From the NCBI RefSeq assembly GCF_023897065.1, contig NZ_JAMHIV010000005.1:124001-188000 (forward strand): a stretch of 64,000 nt of DNA, in the 5' to 3' direction. Shown one piece after another: positions 8,228-16,195 of this stretch. The notes under the pieces were generated by a model that did no database searches, was not told where the DNA came from, and worked only from the letters and a program-made list of their open reading frames with translations. The DNA comes from Crossiella sp. SN42 (GTDB lineage: Bacteria > Actinomycetota > Actinomycetes > Mycobacteriales > Pseudonocardiaceae). The position numbers and the translations under genes are program-made. Each line of letters opens with the position of its first letter. Position 1 is the first letter of the stretch.

Positions 8228-8974
8228 ATGAACCGATTCACGAACAAGGTCGCCCTGATCACCGGCGGGGCGAGCGGGATGGGCCTGGCCACCGCCCGGC
8301 TGCTGCACGCCGAGGGCGCCACCGTGGTGCTCACCGGCCGCCGCGCCGAACTGCTGACCACGGTCGCCGAGGAGCTGGGCGAGCGGGTGCTGACCGTGCC
8401 CGCCGACGTGGCCAAGACGGCCGAGCTGGACGAGCTGTACCGCCGGATCGACGGCGAGCTGGGGCGGCTGGACGTGGTCTTCGCCAACGCCGGTACGGCG
8501 GTGTTCAAGCCGGCGGCCGAGCTGACCGAGGCCGAGTTCGACCGGCTGGTGGGGATCAACCTCAAGGGCCTGTTCTTCACCGTCACCAAGGCGCTGCCAC
8601 TGCTGGAGCGGGGCGGCTCGATCGTGCTGAACGCCTCCTGGACCCAGTACCGGGGCCTGGCCGGGGCCTCGGTGTACGCGGCGACCAAGGCCGCGGTGAC
8701 CAACCTGACCCGGACCCTCACCGTCGAGCTGGCTCCGCGCGGGATCAGGGTCAACTCGGTCAGCCCCGGCTACATCCGCACCGACATGATGACCGAGGCC
8801 ATCCCGGACGCGGCGGCCCGGGAGGCCTGCCGCCGCGAGGTGCCGCTGGGCGAGCTGGGCTTGCCCGAGCAGGTCGCGGACGCGGTGGCCTTCCTCGCCT
8901 CGGACGCGGCGGGTTACGTCGCGGGCACTGACCTGATCGTCGACGGCGGCCTCACCTACGCCCCGGTCCGCTGA
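8228..8974 (+). CDS. Short-chain dehydrogenase/reductase (SDR)
   Basis: A 248-residue classical SDR. The cofactor motif is TGGASGMG (residues about 12-19) with TGRRAELL after strand 2; Arg there suggests NADP(H). NAG is present (FANAGTAVF), and the catalytic Ser and YxxxK fall in LNASWTQYRGLAGASVYAATKAAV. PGYIRTDM and VAFLASDAAGYVAGTDLIVDGG complete the family pattern. The enzyme oxidises or reduces a carbonyl or alcohol of unknown identity. The ATG at 8228 is followed directly by the conserved KVALITGG. It lies next to the MmyB-type regulator, its probable controller. Confidence 0.93.
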   Translation: MNRFTNKVALITGGASGMGLATARLLHAEGATVVLTGRRAELLTTVAEELGERVLTVPADVAKTAELDELYRRIDGELGRLDVVFANAGTAVFKPAAELTEAEFDRLVGINLKGLFFTVTKALPLLERGGSIVLNASWTQYRGLAGASVYAATKAAVTNLTRTLTVELAPRGIRVNSVSPGYIRTDMMTEAIPDAAAREACRREVPLGELGLPEQVADAVAFLASDAAGYVAGTDLIVDGGLTYAPVR

Positions 8975-8990
8975 GCCGTCCGCGGGCGCG

Positions 8991-9046
8991 GCATTGACTG
9001 GCGGGTGCTGACCGGCGGGCATTGACCTGCGGGTGTTGATCTGTTG
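8991..9046 (+). repeat. Two imperfect 28-bp direct repeats
   Basis: Two adjacent 28-bp units, 8991-9018 and 9019-9046, share GCATTGAC and GCGGGTG with about 20 of 28 positions matching. They lie between the SDR stop and the asparaginase gene. They could be regulator sites or a decayed duplication. Confidence 0.4.
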
Positions 9047-9053
9047 TGCTTGG

Positions 9054-9076
9054 GCGAACGTTCGCGCGATCGTTCG
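9054..9076. promoter_or_regulatory. Palindrome cluster upstream of asparaginase
   Basis: GCGAACGTTCGC (9054-9065) is a perfect 12-bp palindrome. Its half CGAACG is repeated inverted as CGTTCG at 9071-9076. The cluster sits 5 bp before the GGGAGG ribosome site of the asparaginase gene, a typical position for a repressor operator. No regulator is assigned. Confidence 0.45.
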
Positions 9077-9092
9077 TTTCGGGAGGTGGGCG

Positions 9093-10139
9093 ATGGGCAG
9101 GCTTGTGGTGATCGCGACCGGGGGCACCATTTCCAGCATGCCGACCGAGGCGGGGCTCGCGGCGGGGTTGGCGGGGCGGGAGGTGCTGGCCGCGGCGATG
9201 GCGGGCGGGGCTGGGCTGGGTCGCGGGGCCGGGGCGGAGGCGGCTGGGCTGGGTGTGGCGGCGCCCGGTGGGGCGGGGCTGGGTGTGTTGACCGGGGCGG
9301 CGCCGGTGCCGGTTGACGTGGTGGACCTGTGCACCGTGGACAGCTCCGCGCTGACCCTGGCCCAGCAGCTCGACCTGCTCCACCAGGTCCGGGCCACGCT
9401 GGCCGATCCGCAGGTCGTCGGGATCGTGGTCACGCACGGCACGGACACCATGGAGGAGACCGCCTTCCTGCTCGACCTGCACCACGACGACCCCCGGCCG
9501 GTGGTCTTCACCGGTTCGCAGCGGCCGCTCGGCGACCCGGGTTCGGACGCGCCGGGCAACCTCGCGGACGCCTTCGCCGTGGCTCGGCAGGCCCGGGGGC
9601 ACGGGGTGTTGATCGCGTTTGGCGGCAAGATCCACTCCGCGCGGGGCACGGTCAAGCACCACACGCTGGAGCCGGATGCCTATCGCGATCCCAGCGCTGC
9701 CCCGGTTGGGCACATCGTCGGGGGTGAGGTGCTGCTTGACGCGCCCAGGCACCGGCCCGCGCCGTTGCCCGCGCCGGTTTCAGGGCGGTCGCCCAGGGTG
9801 GATGTCCTGACTCATCACACCGATGGGGACGCGGTGTTGCTGCGGGCCTCGCTGGCGGCGGGGGCGCGGGGGATCGTGCTGGTCGGGGCGGGGTCGGGCA
9901 ATGTGAACGCGGAAGTGGTCGAGGCGGTCCGGGAGGCCACCGCGGCTGGGGTGCTGGTCGCGGTGACCTCGCGGACCGCGGCGGGTCCGGTGCTGCCGAT
10001 CTACACCTCGGCCACCGAGCTGACCAGGGCCGGCGCGGTGCTCACCGGCACCCTGCGCGCGGCCCAGGCCCGGATCGCGGTGGTCAGCGCGCTGCTGGCG
10101 GGAGCGCCTGAGCGGCTGCCGGAGCTGCTGGCGAGCTGA
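9093..10139 (+). CDS. Asparaginase
   Basis: A 348-residue asparaginase/glutaminase-family amidohydrolase (L-asparagine to aspartate and ammonia). Both nucleophile signatures are present: VIATGGTISSMP near residue 10 and VVTHGTDTMEETAFLLDL around residues 112-129. VVFTGSQRPLGDPGSDAPGNL and the GIVLVGAGSGNVN region are also as expected. A Gly/Ala-rich insert (about residues 24-65, AAGLAGREVLAAAMAGGAG and following) lies between the first motif and the core and lengthens the N-terminal half slightly. ATG 9093 has GGGAGG upstream. No signal peptide is seen, so a cytoplasmic form is likely. Its last 56 bp overlap the convergent amidohydrolase gene. Confidence 0.92.
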   Translation: MGRLVVIATGGTISSMPTEAGLAAGLAGREVLAAAMAGGAGLGRGAGAEAAGLGVAAPGGAGLGVLTGAAPVPVDVVDLCTVDSSALTLAQQLDLLHQVRATLADPQVVGIVVTHGTDTMEETAFLLDLHHDDPRPVVFTGSQRPLGDPGSDAPGNLADAFAVARQARGHGVLIAFGGKIHSARGTVKHHTLEPDAYRDPSAAPVGHIVGGEVLLDAPRHRPAPLPAPVSGRSPRVDVLTHHTDGDAVLLRASLAAGARGIVLVGAGSGNVNAEVVEAVREATAAGVLVAVTSRTAAGPVLPIYTSATELTRAGAVLTGTLRAAQARIAVVSALLAGAPERLPELLAS

Positions 10140-11412
10140 GCACGGTTCCGCCGAACACCACCGCGGCGATTCGGCGGGTGTTGGCGATGTCGGTCAGCGG
10201 ATCACCTGCCAGCAGCACCAGGTCGGCGACCCTGCCTGGGGCGATCGCACCGAAGCGGTCCTCGACGCCCAGGAAGCGGGCCGGGTTGACGGTGGCGGTG
10301 CGCAGCGCGTCGGCTGGGCTGAGTCCGGCGGTGGTCAGCAGGGCCAGCTCGTCGTGCAGGCTGAAACCGGGGACGAAGGTGTCGCTGCCGGCCAGCAGCG
10401 GGACGCCCGCACGGTGCAGGGCGGCGGTGAACTCGCGGTAGCGGTCGAACAGCCGCTGCTCCTTCGGCTGGTCGGTTGGCCAGGTGGCGGCCTGGGACCA
10501 GCCCTGGCGCAGCATCGGCTCGATCCGCGGCAGGTAACCGGCCAGGGAGAACCGGTCGGTGCCCATGGTCGCCTTGGCCTGGTGCACGGCCAGGGTGGGC
10601 ACGTGCCAGGTGCCGTTGGCCAGGAAGACCGCCAGCAACCCGTCCAGTCGCGCCGGGTCCGGGGTGGCCGCAGCGCGGTGGGTGAGGTCGTTGAGGCGCT
10701 CGAACATGGCCTGTGGGTCGGCCGGGTCCAGACCGGCGAAGGACAGCTCGTCGCGCTCGCGGGAGGTGGCGACCAGCAGGCCGTCCAGGTGTTCGATGCT
10801 GCGCTGGGCGGCGGCTTCCCGCGCGGAGACCTCGAAGGGCACGTGCCCGGCGACGTCGAGACCCGCCCGCTCCGCCTCGGCCAGCAGCGCGAAGTAGGCC
10901 GCGCGGGGCAGCTGGGAGTACACCTTGAGGAAGTCGGCCTCCGCGCATTCGGCCACCGCGGCGCGGGCCTGCTCCGGGGTGCTGACCGCGATCGAACCCG
11001 GCCGGCTGGGGCGCGGGCCGTCGATGATGCGGCTGCCGAAGACCATCCGGGGGCCGAACAGCTCACCGGTGCGCAGCCGCTGCCGCCACTCGGCGTGCAC
11101 CGGGGCGCCGCCCATCTGCCGGACGCCGGTGACGCCGTTGGTCAGGAAGCCGGGCAGGTAATCGGCGTCGAAGCCGTGGGTGTGCATGTCCCACAGGCCG
11201 GGGATGAGGTAGCGGCCGCGTCCGTCGAGGACGGTGGCGCCCGGCGGTGGGTCGAGCCGGCCGACCTCGGTGATCCGGTCGCCGAGGACCAGCACGTCTT
11301 GGCTGGTCTCGACCGTGCCGGTGGCCACGTCGACGAGGTTGGCCCCGGAAATGAGAACGGACCCGCTTGCGACGGGTCCGGCCAGTTCAGGCGACTTTCT
11401 GGATGCTGTCAC
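10084..11412 (-). CDS. Metal-dependent amidohydrolase
   Basis: A 442-residue imidazolonepropionase-like amidohydrolase. The N-terminal metal ligands are in IPGLWDMHTHGFDADYL (HxH, about residues 75-80). A Lys for metal bridging may be in EADFLKVYSQ, further His residues are in VAGHVPFE and IEHLDG, and the Asp is in LLAGSDTFVPGFSLHDELALL. The C-terminus carries the composite beta-sandwich sequence GRVADLVLLAGDPLTDIANTRRI. Such enzymes cleave cyclic amides or peptidase-like substrates; the exact substrate is unknown. The GTG start at 11412 is very close to GGAGG, so the true start could be slightly downstream. The 3' end overlaps the convergent asparaginase gene by 56 bp. Confidence 0.88.
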   Translation of the reverse strand: MTASRKSPELAGPVASGSVLISGANLVDVATGTVETSQDVLVLGDRITEVGRLDPPPGATVLDGRGRYLIPGLWDMHTHGFDADYLPGFLTNGVTGVRQMGGAPVHAEWRQRLRTGELFGPRMVFGSRIIDGPRPSRPGSIAVSTPEQARAAVAECAEADFLKVYSQLPRAAYFALLAEAERAGLDVAGHVPFEVSAREAAAQRSIEHLDGLLVATSRERDELSFAGLDPADPQAMFERLNDLTHRAAATPDPARLDGLLAVFLANGTWHVPTLAVHQAKATMGTDRFSLAGYLPRIEPMLRQGWSQAATWPTDQPKEQRLFDRYREFTAALHRAGVPLLAGSDTFVPGFSLHDELALLTTAGLSPADALRTATVNPARFLGVEDRFGAIAPGRVADLVLLAGDPLTDIANTRRIAAVVFGGTVLSSPAAPAAAQALPPAAR

Positions 11413-11439
11413 CCCTCCGAAGGATAACCCGGCGCCGTC

Positions 11440-12825
11440 TCAGGCTCCCCCACCACCCCCGCCACCGGGCGGCGCGGAGGTCGCGTTGGTCACCGGCGGG
11501 TTGGTCGTGGTGGTGGTCGTCGTGGTGGTGGTCGTGGTCTTGGAGCTGCTCGGCGGCGCGCTGCTGGGCGGGGCGCTGCTCGACGGCGGCGCGCTGGAGC
11601 TCGGCGCGGTGCTGGTGGACTCGCCGGTGGTCGCGCTGGGACTGCTGGTCACCTGGCTGGACCCGACGGGCTGGCGCGGGTTGGTGGTCCGGCTGGTGGA
11701 GCTGGTGGTGTCCTGCGGCGCGTTCACCGGCACCTCGCCTGCCGGGTTGGTCGGACTGGTGGGGGTGTCGCTGGGCGGCGGGATCAGCAGCAGCGCGGCC
11801 GCGACCGCGCCGCCTGCCAGCAGCACGCCGCCGGCGACCAGGGCCGCCCGGCCGCGTTTGCGTTGCCACCACGGGATTCCGGCCGCCGCGACCGGCAGCA
11901 GCCGGGGGATCTCGGTGCGGGTCGGGTCGGCGCGGCTGACCTTGGCGGTGACCACCGCGACGGTGGCGTCCACCTCGGCGTCCGGGCTCTGCGCGATCAG
12001 CCGCAGCGAGTCCTCGAACTCCTGGGCGCTGAGCCGGTCGCCGGGTTCCTTGCGCAGCATGGCCTCCAGCACCGGGGCCAGCGGCCCGGCCAGGACCATC
12101 GGGTCGGGTTCCTCGGTGAGCACCGCGGTCAGCGTGGGCAGCACGCCGGTGCGGTCGAACGGGGCCTTGCCCTCCACCGCGGCGTACAGGGTGGCGGCCA
12201 GCGCCCACAGGTCGGAGGCCGGGCCGAAGGGCAGGCCGCGGGCGCGTTCCGGGGCGATGTAGCCGGGGGCGCCGACCAGCACGCCGGAGACGGTAAGCGA
12301 GGAGTCGCCGTCCACCGAGGCGATGCCGAAGTCGGTGAGCACGGCCCGGTCGTCCGGGCAGACCAGCACGTTGCCGGGTTTGACGTCGCGGTGCAGGATG
12401 CCGTGCTCGTGCGCGGCCCGCAGCGCGCCCAGGATCTGCTCGCCGACCATGGCGGCCCGGCGCGGGGACAGCGCGCCGTCCTCGTCGATGACCTTGGACA
12501 GCGCCCTGGCCTCGACCTTCTCCATCACGATCCACGGACGGCCGTCCTCGGTGACCACGTCGAAGACGGTGACCACGTTGGGGTGGCTGATCCGGGCCGC
12601 GGCGCGCGCCTCCCGCTGGGTGCGCTCGCACAGCGAGGCCTGTTCCTCCTCGCTGGCCCAGTTCGGCGCGAGCACCTCCTTGATCGCCACGTCGCGGTGC
12701 AGCACCTCGTCGTTGGCGGCCCAGACCGCGCCCATGCCGCCTCGTCCGATCAGCTCACCGAGGCGGTATCGCCCGCCCAGCAGATCGGGTCGCGGGTTGC
12801 CCGCGGTGGTCGGCGTCATGTCCAT
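11440..12825 (-). CDS. Membrane Ser/Thr protein kinase, PknB-like
   Basis: About 461 residues. The cytoplasmic Hanks-type kinase domain covers about residues 15-275: Gly-loop IGRGGMGAVW, VAIKEV Lys, catalytic loop HRDVKPGN, DFGIASVDGD, and the APE-like APGYIAPERA. A single transmembrane helix follows (AALVAGGVLLAGGAVAAALLLIP). The extracellular tail has no PASTA repeats; it is Ser/Thr/Pro-rich and ends in a run of twelve threonines and a poly-Gly stretch, encoded by a GTG/GTC-type microsatellite near 11500-11540. The protein should phosphorylate cytoplasmic targets in response to an outside cue. ATG 12825 is used; ATG 12819 and GTG 12855 are alternatives. Confidence 0.93.
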   Translation of the reverse strand: MDMTPTTAGNPRPDLLGGRYRLGELIGRGGMGAVWAANDEVLHRDVAIKEVLAPNWASEEEQASLCERTQREARAAARISHPNVVTVFDVVTEDGRPWIVMEKVEARALSKVIDEDGALSPRRAAMVGEQILGALRAAHEHGILHRDVKPGNVLVCPDDRAVLTDFGIASVDGDSSLTVSGVLVGAPGYIAPERARGLPFGPASDLWALAATLYAAVEGKAPFDRTGVLPTLTAVLTEEPDPMVLAGPLAPVLEAMLRKEPGDRLSAQEFEDSLRLIAQSPDAEVDATVAVVTAKVSRADPTRTEIPRLLPVAAAGIPWWQRKRGRAALVAGGVLLAGGAVAAALLLIPPPSDTPTSPTNPAGEVPVNAPQDTTSSTSRTTNPRQPVGSSQVTSSPSATTGESTSTAPSSSAPPSSSAPPSSAPPSSSKTTTTTTTTTTTTNPPVTNATSAPPGGGGGGGA

Positions 12826-12883
12826 CCCAATTCCACAACCAGGCGCCGCCCACACCGGGCACGGCGTCTTCCGTCCGCAAACC

Positions 12884-13897
12884 CTATCCGTTCGCGCCGT
12901 CTGGCGGAGTGGCGTTGGATCCTCTGCTGCCCCGTGCCGCGTCCCACTGGGCCATCGCGGCCAGCATCCCGAGCGGTTCCACAGTGGACAAGTCCGGATC
13001 CAGCTCGCGGTACAGCTGGTACATGTTCGGCGCGACCCGCTCGGACTCCCCCAGCTCCGCGTACTCCCCCAGGTCCACCGCCAGCGCCGCCTCCATCCAG
13101 GACAGCCCCTTGGCGTGCCACTGACGCGCCTGCTCCCGGAGATGCCGCCAGTAACCCTGCACCGCGCGGACCCCGTCGCAGTCGGTCACCGGGCCGTGAC
13201 CGGGCACGATCAGCTCCGGTGAGAGCGCGATCATCTCGTCACAGGCCCGCAGCCAGTTGTCCACCGGGCCCTCCCACATGATCGGCGCGCCACCGATGAA
13301 CAGCAGGTCCCCGGTGAACAGCACGCCCGCGTCCGGCACCCAGGCCACCGCGTCCCCGCCGGTGTGCGCCGGGCCGAGGTTGCGCAGCTCGACCAGCCGC
13401 CCGCCGATGGTCAGCGTCCGTTGCTCGTCGAAGGTCTCATCCGGCGTCCGCTGGGTGATGTCGGTGAACTCGTAGGCCCCGAACGCCCGCCGCAGCCACC
13501 CGGCCAGCACCGGCCCCAGCGCCTCGGCCGCGGGCGGGGACAGCAGCGCGGCCATCACCTCCGGCGGGGCCTCGTGCTCCATCTCGTGCGCGGTCTCGGT
13601 GACGGCGTGGATGGTCACCGACGGGTCGAGGCATTCGTTGCCGTAGCAGTGGTCGCCGTTGGCGTGGGTGTTGAGCGCGTGCGTGATCGGGTGCGCCGCG
13701 GTGATCGGGGCCATCGCGGCCAGCATGGTGCGGGTCAGGTTGAGGTCGTAGAGGGTGTCGATGAGCAGTGACTCGCCGTCGCCGCTGACCAGGCCCGCGT
13801 TGCTCAGGCCCCAGCTGCCGTCGGGGGCCAGCCAGGCGTGCACGCCGGGGGCGAGCTCGTGCAGACCGGTGGTGTAGGGGATCTCCGCAGCGCTCAC
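12884..13897 (-). CDS. MBL-fold metallo-hydrolase
   Basis: A 337-residue metallo-beta-lactamase-fold protein. The first metal motif is NTHANGDHCYGNE (HxHxxGDH variant). The second His is in GPAHTGGDAVAW, the bridging Asp in LFTGDLLFIGGAPI and the last His in VPGHGPVTD. The C-terminal 90 residues are helical (LREQARQWHAKGLSWMEAALAVDL). This arrangement resembles the SoxH/quinoprotein-relay subgroup rather than true beta-lactamases. The hydrolysed substrate is unknown. No signal peptide is seen. It is upstream of, and on the same strand as, the kinase gene, with a 58-bp gap; cotranscription is possible. Confidence 0.9.
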   Translation of the reverse strand: MSAAEIPYTTGLHELAPGVHAWLAPDGSWGLSNAGLVSGDGESLLIDTLYDLNLTRTMLAAMAPITAAHPITHALNTHANGDHCYGNECLDPSVTIHAVTETAHEMEHEAPPEVMAALLSPPAAEALGPVLAGWLRRAFGAYEFTDITQRTPDETFDEQRTLTIGGRLVELRNLGPAHTGGDAVAWVPDAGVLFTGDLLFIGGAPIMWEGPVDNWLRACDEMIALSPELIVPGHGPVTDCDGVRAVQGYWRHLREQARQWHAKGLSWMEAALAVDLGEYAELGESERVAPNMYQLYRELDPDLSTVEPLGMLAAMAQWDAARGSRGSNATPPDGANG

Positions 13898-13932
13898 CGG
13901 CCGATCTTCTCAGGCCGGTGGCGCGGAAGTAC

Positions 13933-14733
13933 TCATTGGTGCGGGATGTCGAGACCGGCCGCGCGGAGCTTCGCCTCGACCAGCGCGGTCAGCCGGGTCG
14001 AGGTCGGTCCGTGGTCCTCTTCCCGGTGGTGGTTGATCAGCCCGTACCGGGTGGCGGCGTCGGATCGGGCCTGGAACCCGGTCGGCAGCGCCAGCAGTTC
14101 GCGGTTGGCCAGCAGGTTGTCGGCCATGGCCGAGGCCAGCTCCTCGACCCGCGGATCGTCCGGATCCCAGGACCGGGCCTGCCAGCCCCGCCTGGCCAGC
14201 TCGACGTACCCGGGGTCGTCGAGCCGGTGTTCGAGCTGGGTCAGGAAGGCGTCCAGGAACTCCGGCGCCAGGACCCTGGCCAGCACCATGGCTTCTCGTT
14301 GGTCGGCCACGTAGCCGGCGCCGAAGCCGAGCGCGGCGAAGCGGTCCAGGACGGCCAGCGCGCGGCCGGGCAGCAGGACCCGGTCACCGTCGGCGAGTTG
14401 GCGCAGCATGTCGCGCCGGGCGATCAGGTCGGCGATCCGGTCGGTGAGCTGCCGCTCGACCTCGGTGAGCGCGGTGGCGAAGTCCTCGGCGTCGGCCGCC
14501 AGCAGCGGAGCGACCTCGGCCAGCGGCACACCGGCCGCGGCCAGGGTCCTGACCTGGACCAGCCGCAGCAGGTCGGCCGAGCCGTACCGCCGGTAGCCGG
14601 AGCTGTCCCGGCGTGGTTCGGCGAGCAGCCCGTGCTGGTGGTAGTGCCGCACGGTCTTCACGGTGACTCCGGCGAAGGCCGCCGCCTGGCCGATCGTGAC
14701 GCCGCGGGCGGCGGCCGAAGTCGGGGGTGTCAT
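13933..14733 (-). CDS. MerR-family transcriptional regulator
   Basis: A 266-residue regulator with an N-terminal MerR winged helix (TIGQAAAFAGVTVKTVRHYHQHGLLAEPRRDSSGYRRYGSADLLRLVQVRTLAAAGVPLAEVAPLL, about residues 12-78). A coiled dimerisation helix follows, then a 150-residue helical C-terminal domain (about residues 120-266) whose function I do not recognise; it may bind a hydrophobic ligand, as in the longer MerR proteins of actinomycetes. MerR proteins untwist promoters with long spacers. A dyad at 14751-14763 lies just upstream of the ATG, consistent with autoregulation. The gene is 33 bp downstream of the serine hydrolase gene on the same strand. Confidence 0.9.
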   Translation of the reverse strand: MTPPTSAAARGVTIGQAAAFAGVTVKTVRHYHQHGLLAEPRRDSSGYRRYGSADLLRLVQVRTLAAAGVPLAEVAPLLAADAEDFATALTEVERQLTDRIADLIARRDMLRQLADGDRVLLPGRALAVLDRFAALGFGAGYVADQREAMVLARVLAPEFLDAFLTQLEHRLDDPGYVELARRGWQARSWDPDDPRVEELASAMADNLLANRELLALPTGFQARSDAATRYGLINHHREEDHGPTSTRLTALVEAKLRAAGLDIPHQ

Positions 14734-14750
14734 GCCGCGAGTGTGCGGCC

Positions 14751-14763
14751 TGACCTCAGGTCA
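14751..14763. promoter_or_regulatory. Palindrome TGACCTcAGGTCA, candidate MerR operator
   Basis: TGACCT-C-AGGTCA is a perfect odd-centred dyad ending 18 bp upstream of the merR start codon (minus strand). A further AGGTCA half-site follows at 14764. On the minus strand it includes TTGACC, a good -35-like element. It is a plausible autoregulatory MerR site overlapping the end of the neighbouring hydrolase gene. Confidence 0.45.
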
Positions 14764-14766
14764 AGG

Positions 14767-15975
14767 TCAACCCGTCCGCCCGCCGCAGAACACCTCGTCG
14801 ACAAGCCGCTGCTGGGCCTTGCGGAAGGCCTGTGCCTCGTCGATCGCGGCGTTCCCTGAGGTCACCGAGGCGGTCAGCACCGTCTTGCCGTCGGGTGTGC
14901 TGTACATCAGCGCCCCGTAGCCCTTGACGCCGCCGTTGTGGGTGAACACCGTGACCGCGCACCGCGGCGGCGGGAACGGCGACCCGGACTTGCCGTCCTG
15001 CACGAACAAGCCGAGGCCGTAGCCAGGGCTCTCCGGGTGTGGCTTGCGCATCTCGGCCAGCAGCGGGGCGGAGAGGATCTCGCCGCGCTGCAACGCGGTG
15101 AAGAACTTGCGCAGATCCTCGGTGGTGGAGATCATCTCGCCGCCGGCGTGGATCCAGGAGGGGTTCTGGCGGGTCACGTCGACCACCTGCCACCGCTGCT
15201 CGGCGTCCTGGTAGCGGTAGTAGCCGTGGGCGTGCGGCCCGGAGATCCCGATGCGGGCGCCCGGCACCTCGGTGCCCGTGAGTCCGAGCGGTGCCAGGAG
15301 CCGCGCGCGCATCTCCTCCCCGTAGGAGTGGCCGGTGACCTTCTCGACCAGCAGCGCGGCCAGCAGGTAGTTGGTGTTGGAGTAGCTCCACGCCGTCCCC
15401 GGCACGAACTTCAGGCGCTGGGACAGGGCCAGCCGCGCCAGCTCCCCCGGCGGATAGGTGCGGAACCGGTTGGCCACCCATTCCTTGCCCTGCCAGGGAA
15501 TTCCCTGCACGTACTTGCCGTCGGCGTCGAAATCGCCGGTGAAGTCCAGCAACCCGGTGGTCTGCTGCAACAGCATCCGCACCGTGATCTGCCGGTCCAG
15601 CCCGAGCTCCGGGAGGTAGTCCGCGGCTGGGCGGTCCAGCTCGATCGTGCCCGCGTCCACCAGTTGCAGCACCAGGGTCGCCACGAAGGTCTTGGTGTTG
15701 CTGCCGATCCGGAACCGCCCATCCGTCCTGGGCTTCGCGGTCTCGCCCAGCTTGCGCACCCCGGCGCTGCCGGTCCAGGTGCCGTGCTGGTCCTGCACGC
15801 GCAGCTGCACCCCGGCGAAGCCGTAGGCCACGACTTCCTGGATGGCCTTGCGCAACTCCGGGCGATCCGGTCCCGTCGCGGCCGGGCTGTCCGCGGCCAT
15901 CGCGGGCGTGGCCGCCCCGGCCAGCAGCGCGACGGCCAGCGCCAGCCGCGTGCTGGAAGTGATCTTGTTTGCCAT
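14767..15975 (-). CDS. Secreted serine hydrolase, class C beta-lactamase/DD-peptidase fold
   Basis: 402 residues with a signal peptide (MANKITSSTRLALAVALLAGAATPAMA). The penicillin-binding-like active site is complete: SxxK as GSNTKTFVA (about residue 92), YxN as WSYSNTNYLLAALLVEKV, and the third motif as THNGGVKGYGALMYS (HNG in place of KTG/HTG). Such proteins are D,D-carboxypeptidases, esterases or D-aminopeptidases outside the membrane; Streptomyces R61 is the type example. The HNG form suggests an esterase or peptidase rather than a beta-lactamase. It lies immediately upstream of the MerR gene on the same strand. Confidence 0.92.
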   Translation of the reverse strand: MANKITSSTRLALAVALLAGAATPAMAADSPAATGPDRPELRKAIQEVVAYGFAGVQLRVQDQHGTWTGSAGVRKLGETAKPRTDGRFRIGSNTKTFVATLVLQLVDAGTIELDRPAADYLPELGLDRQITVRMLLQQTTGLLDFTGDFDADGKYVQGIPWQGKEWVANRFRTYPPGELARLALSQRLKFVPGTAWSYSNTNYLLAALLVEKVTGHSYGEEMRARLLAPLGLTGTEVPGARIGISGPHAHGYYRYQDAEQRWQVVDVTRQNPSWIHAGGEMISTTEDLRKFFTALQRGEILSAPLLAEMRKPHPESPGYGLGLFVQDGKSGSPFPPPRCAVTVFTHNGGVKGYGALMYSTPDGKTVLTASVTSGNAAIDEAQAFRKAQQRLVDEVFCGGRTG

Positions 15976-16195
15976 GCGGCCAGGATTCAGCTTGACCCAG
16001 GGGCGGGGTCAACCCCTGGCGCGCAAGTTCCGGTCGCAGCTCGAATTTCGGGCCATACATGTATCACCTGAACTATCGATGAGCTGCGCAAAGGCCGAAA
16101 GCCCGCCGCCAGGTGGCCGCCAGGATCGCAACAGGATCTGTCCAGGCCCGCTCCGTAAGGTCCTTGATCGACGCAAGACGACACTGGGGGTCGGT

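Noticed and set aside
12884-13897. True metallo-beta-lactamase (antibiotic resistance)
   Set aside because: The HTHANGDHCYGN motif and the helical C-terminal part fit the SoxH/quinoprotein-relay subgroup, and there is no signal peptide.
16079-16195. ATG 16079 as the start of the ParB-like regulator
   Set aside because: The extra 39 residues do not resemble the family and include a poor-context leader. TTG 16196 has GGGGG at good spacing and begins just before the conserved domain.
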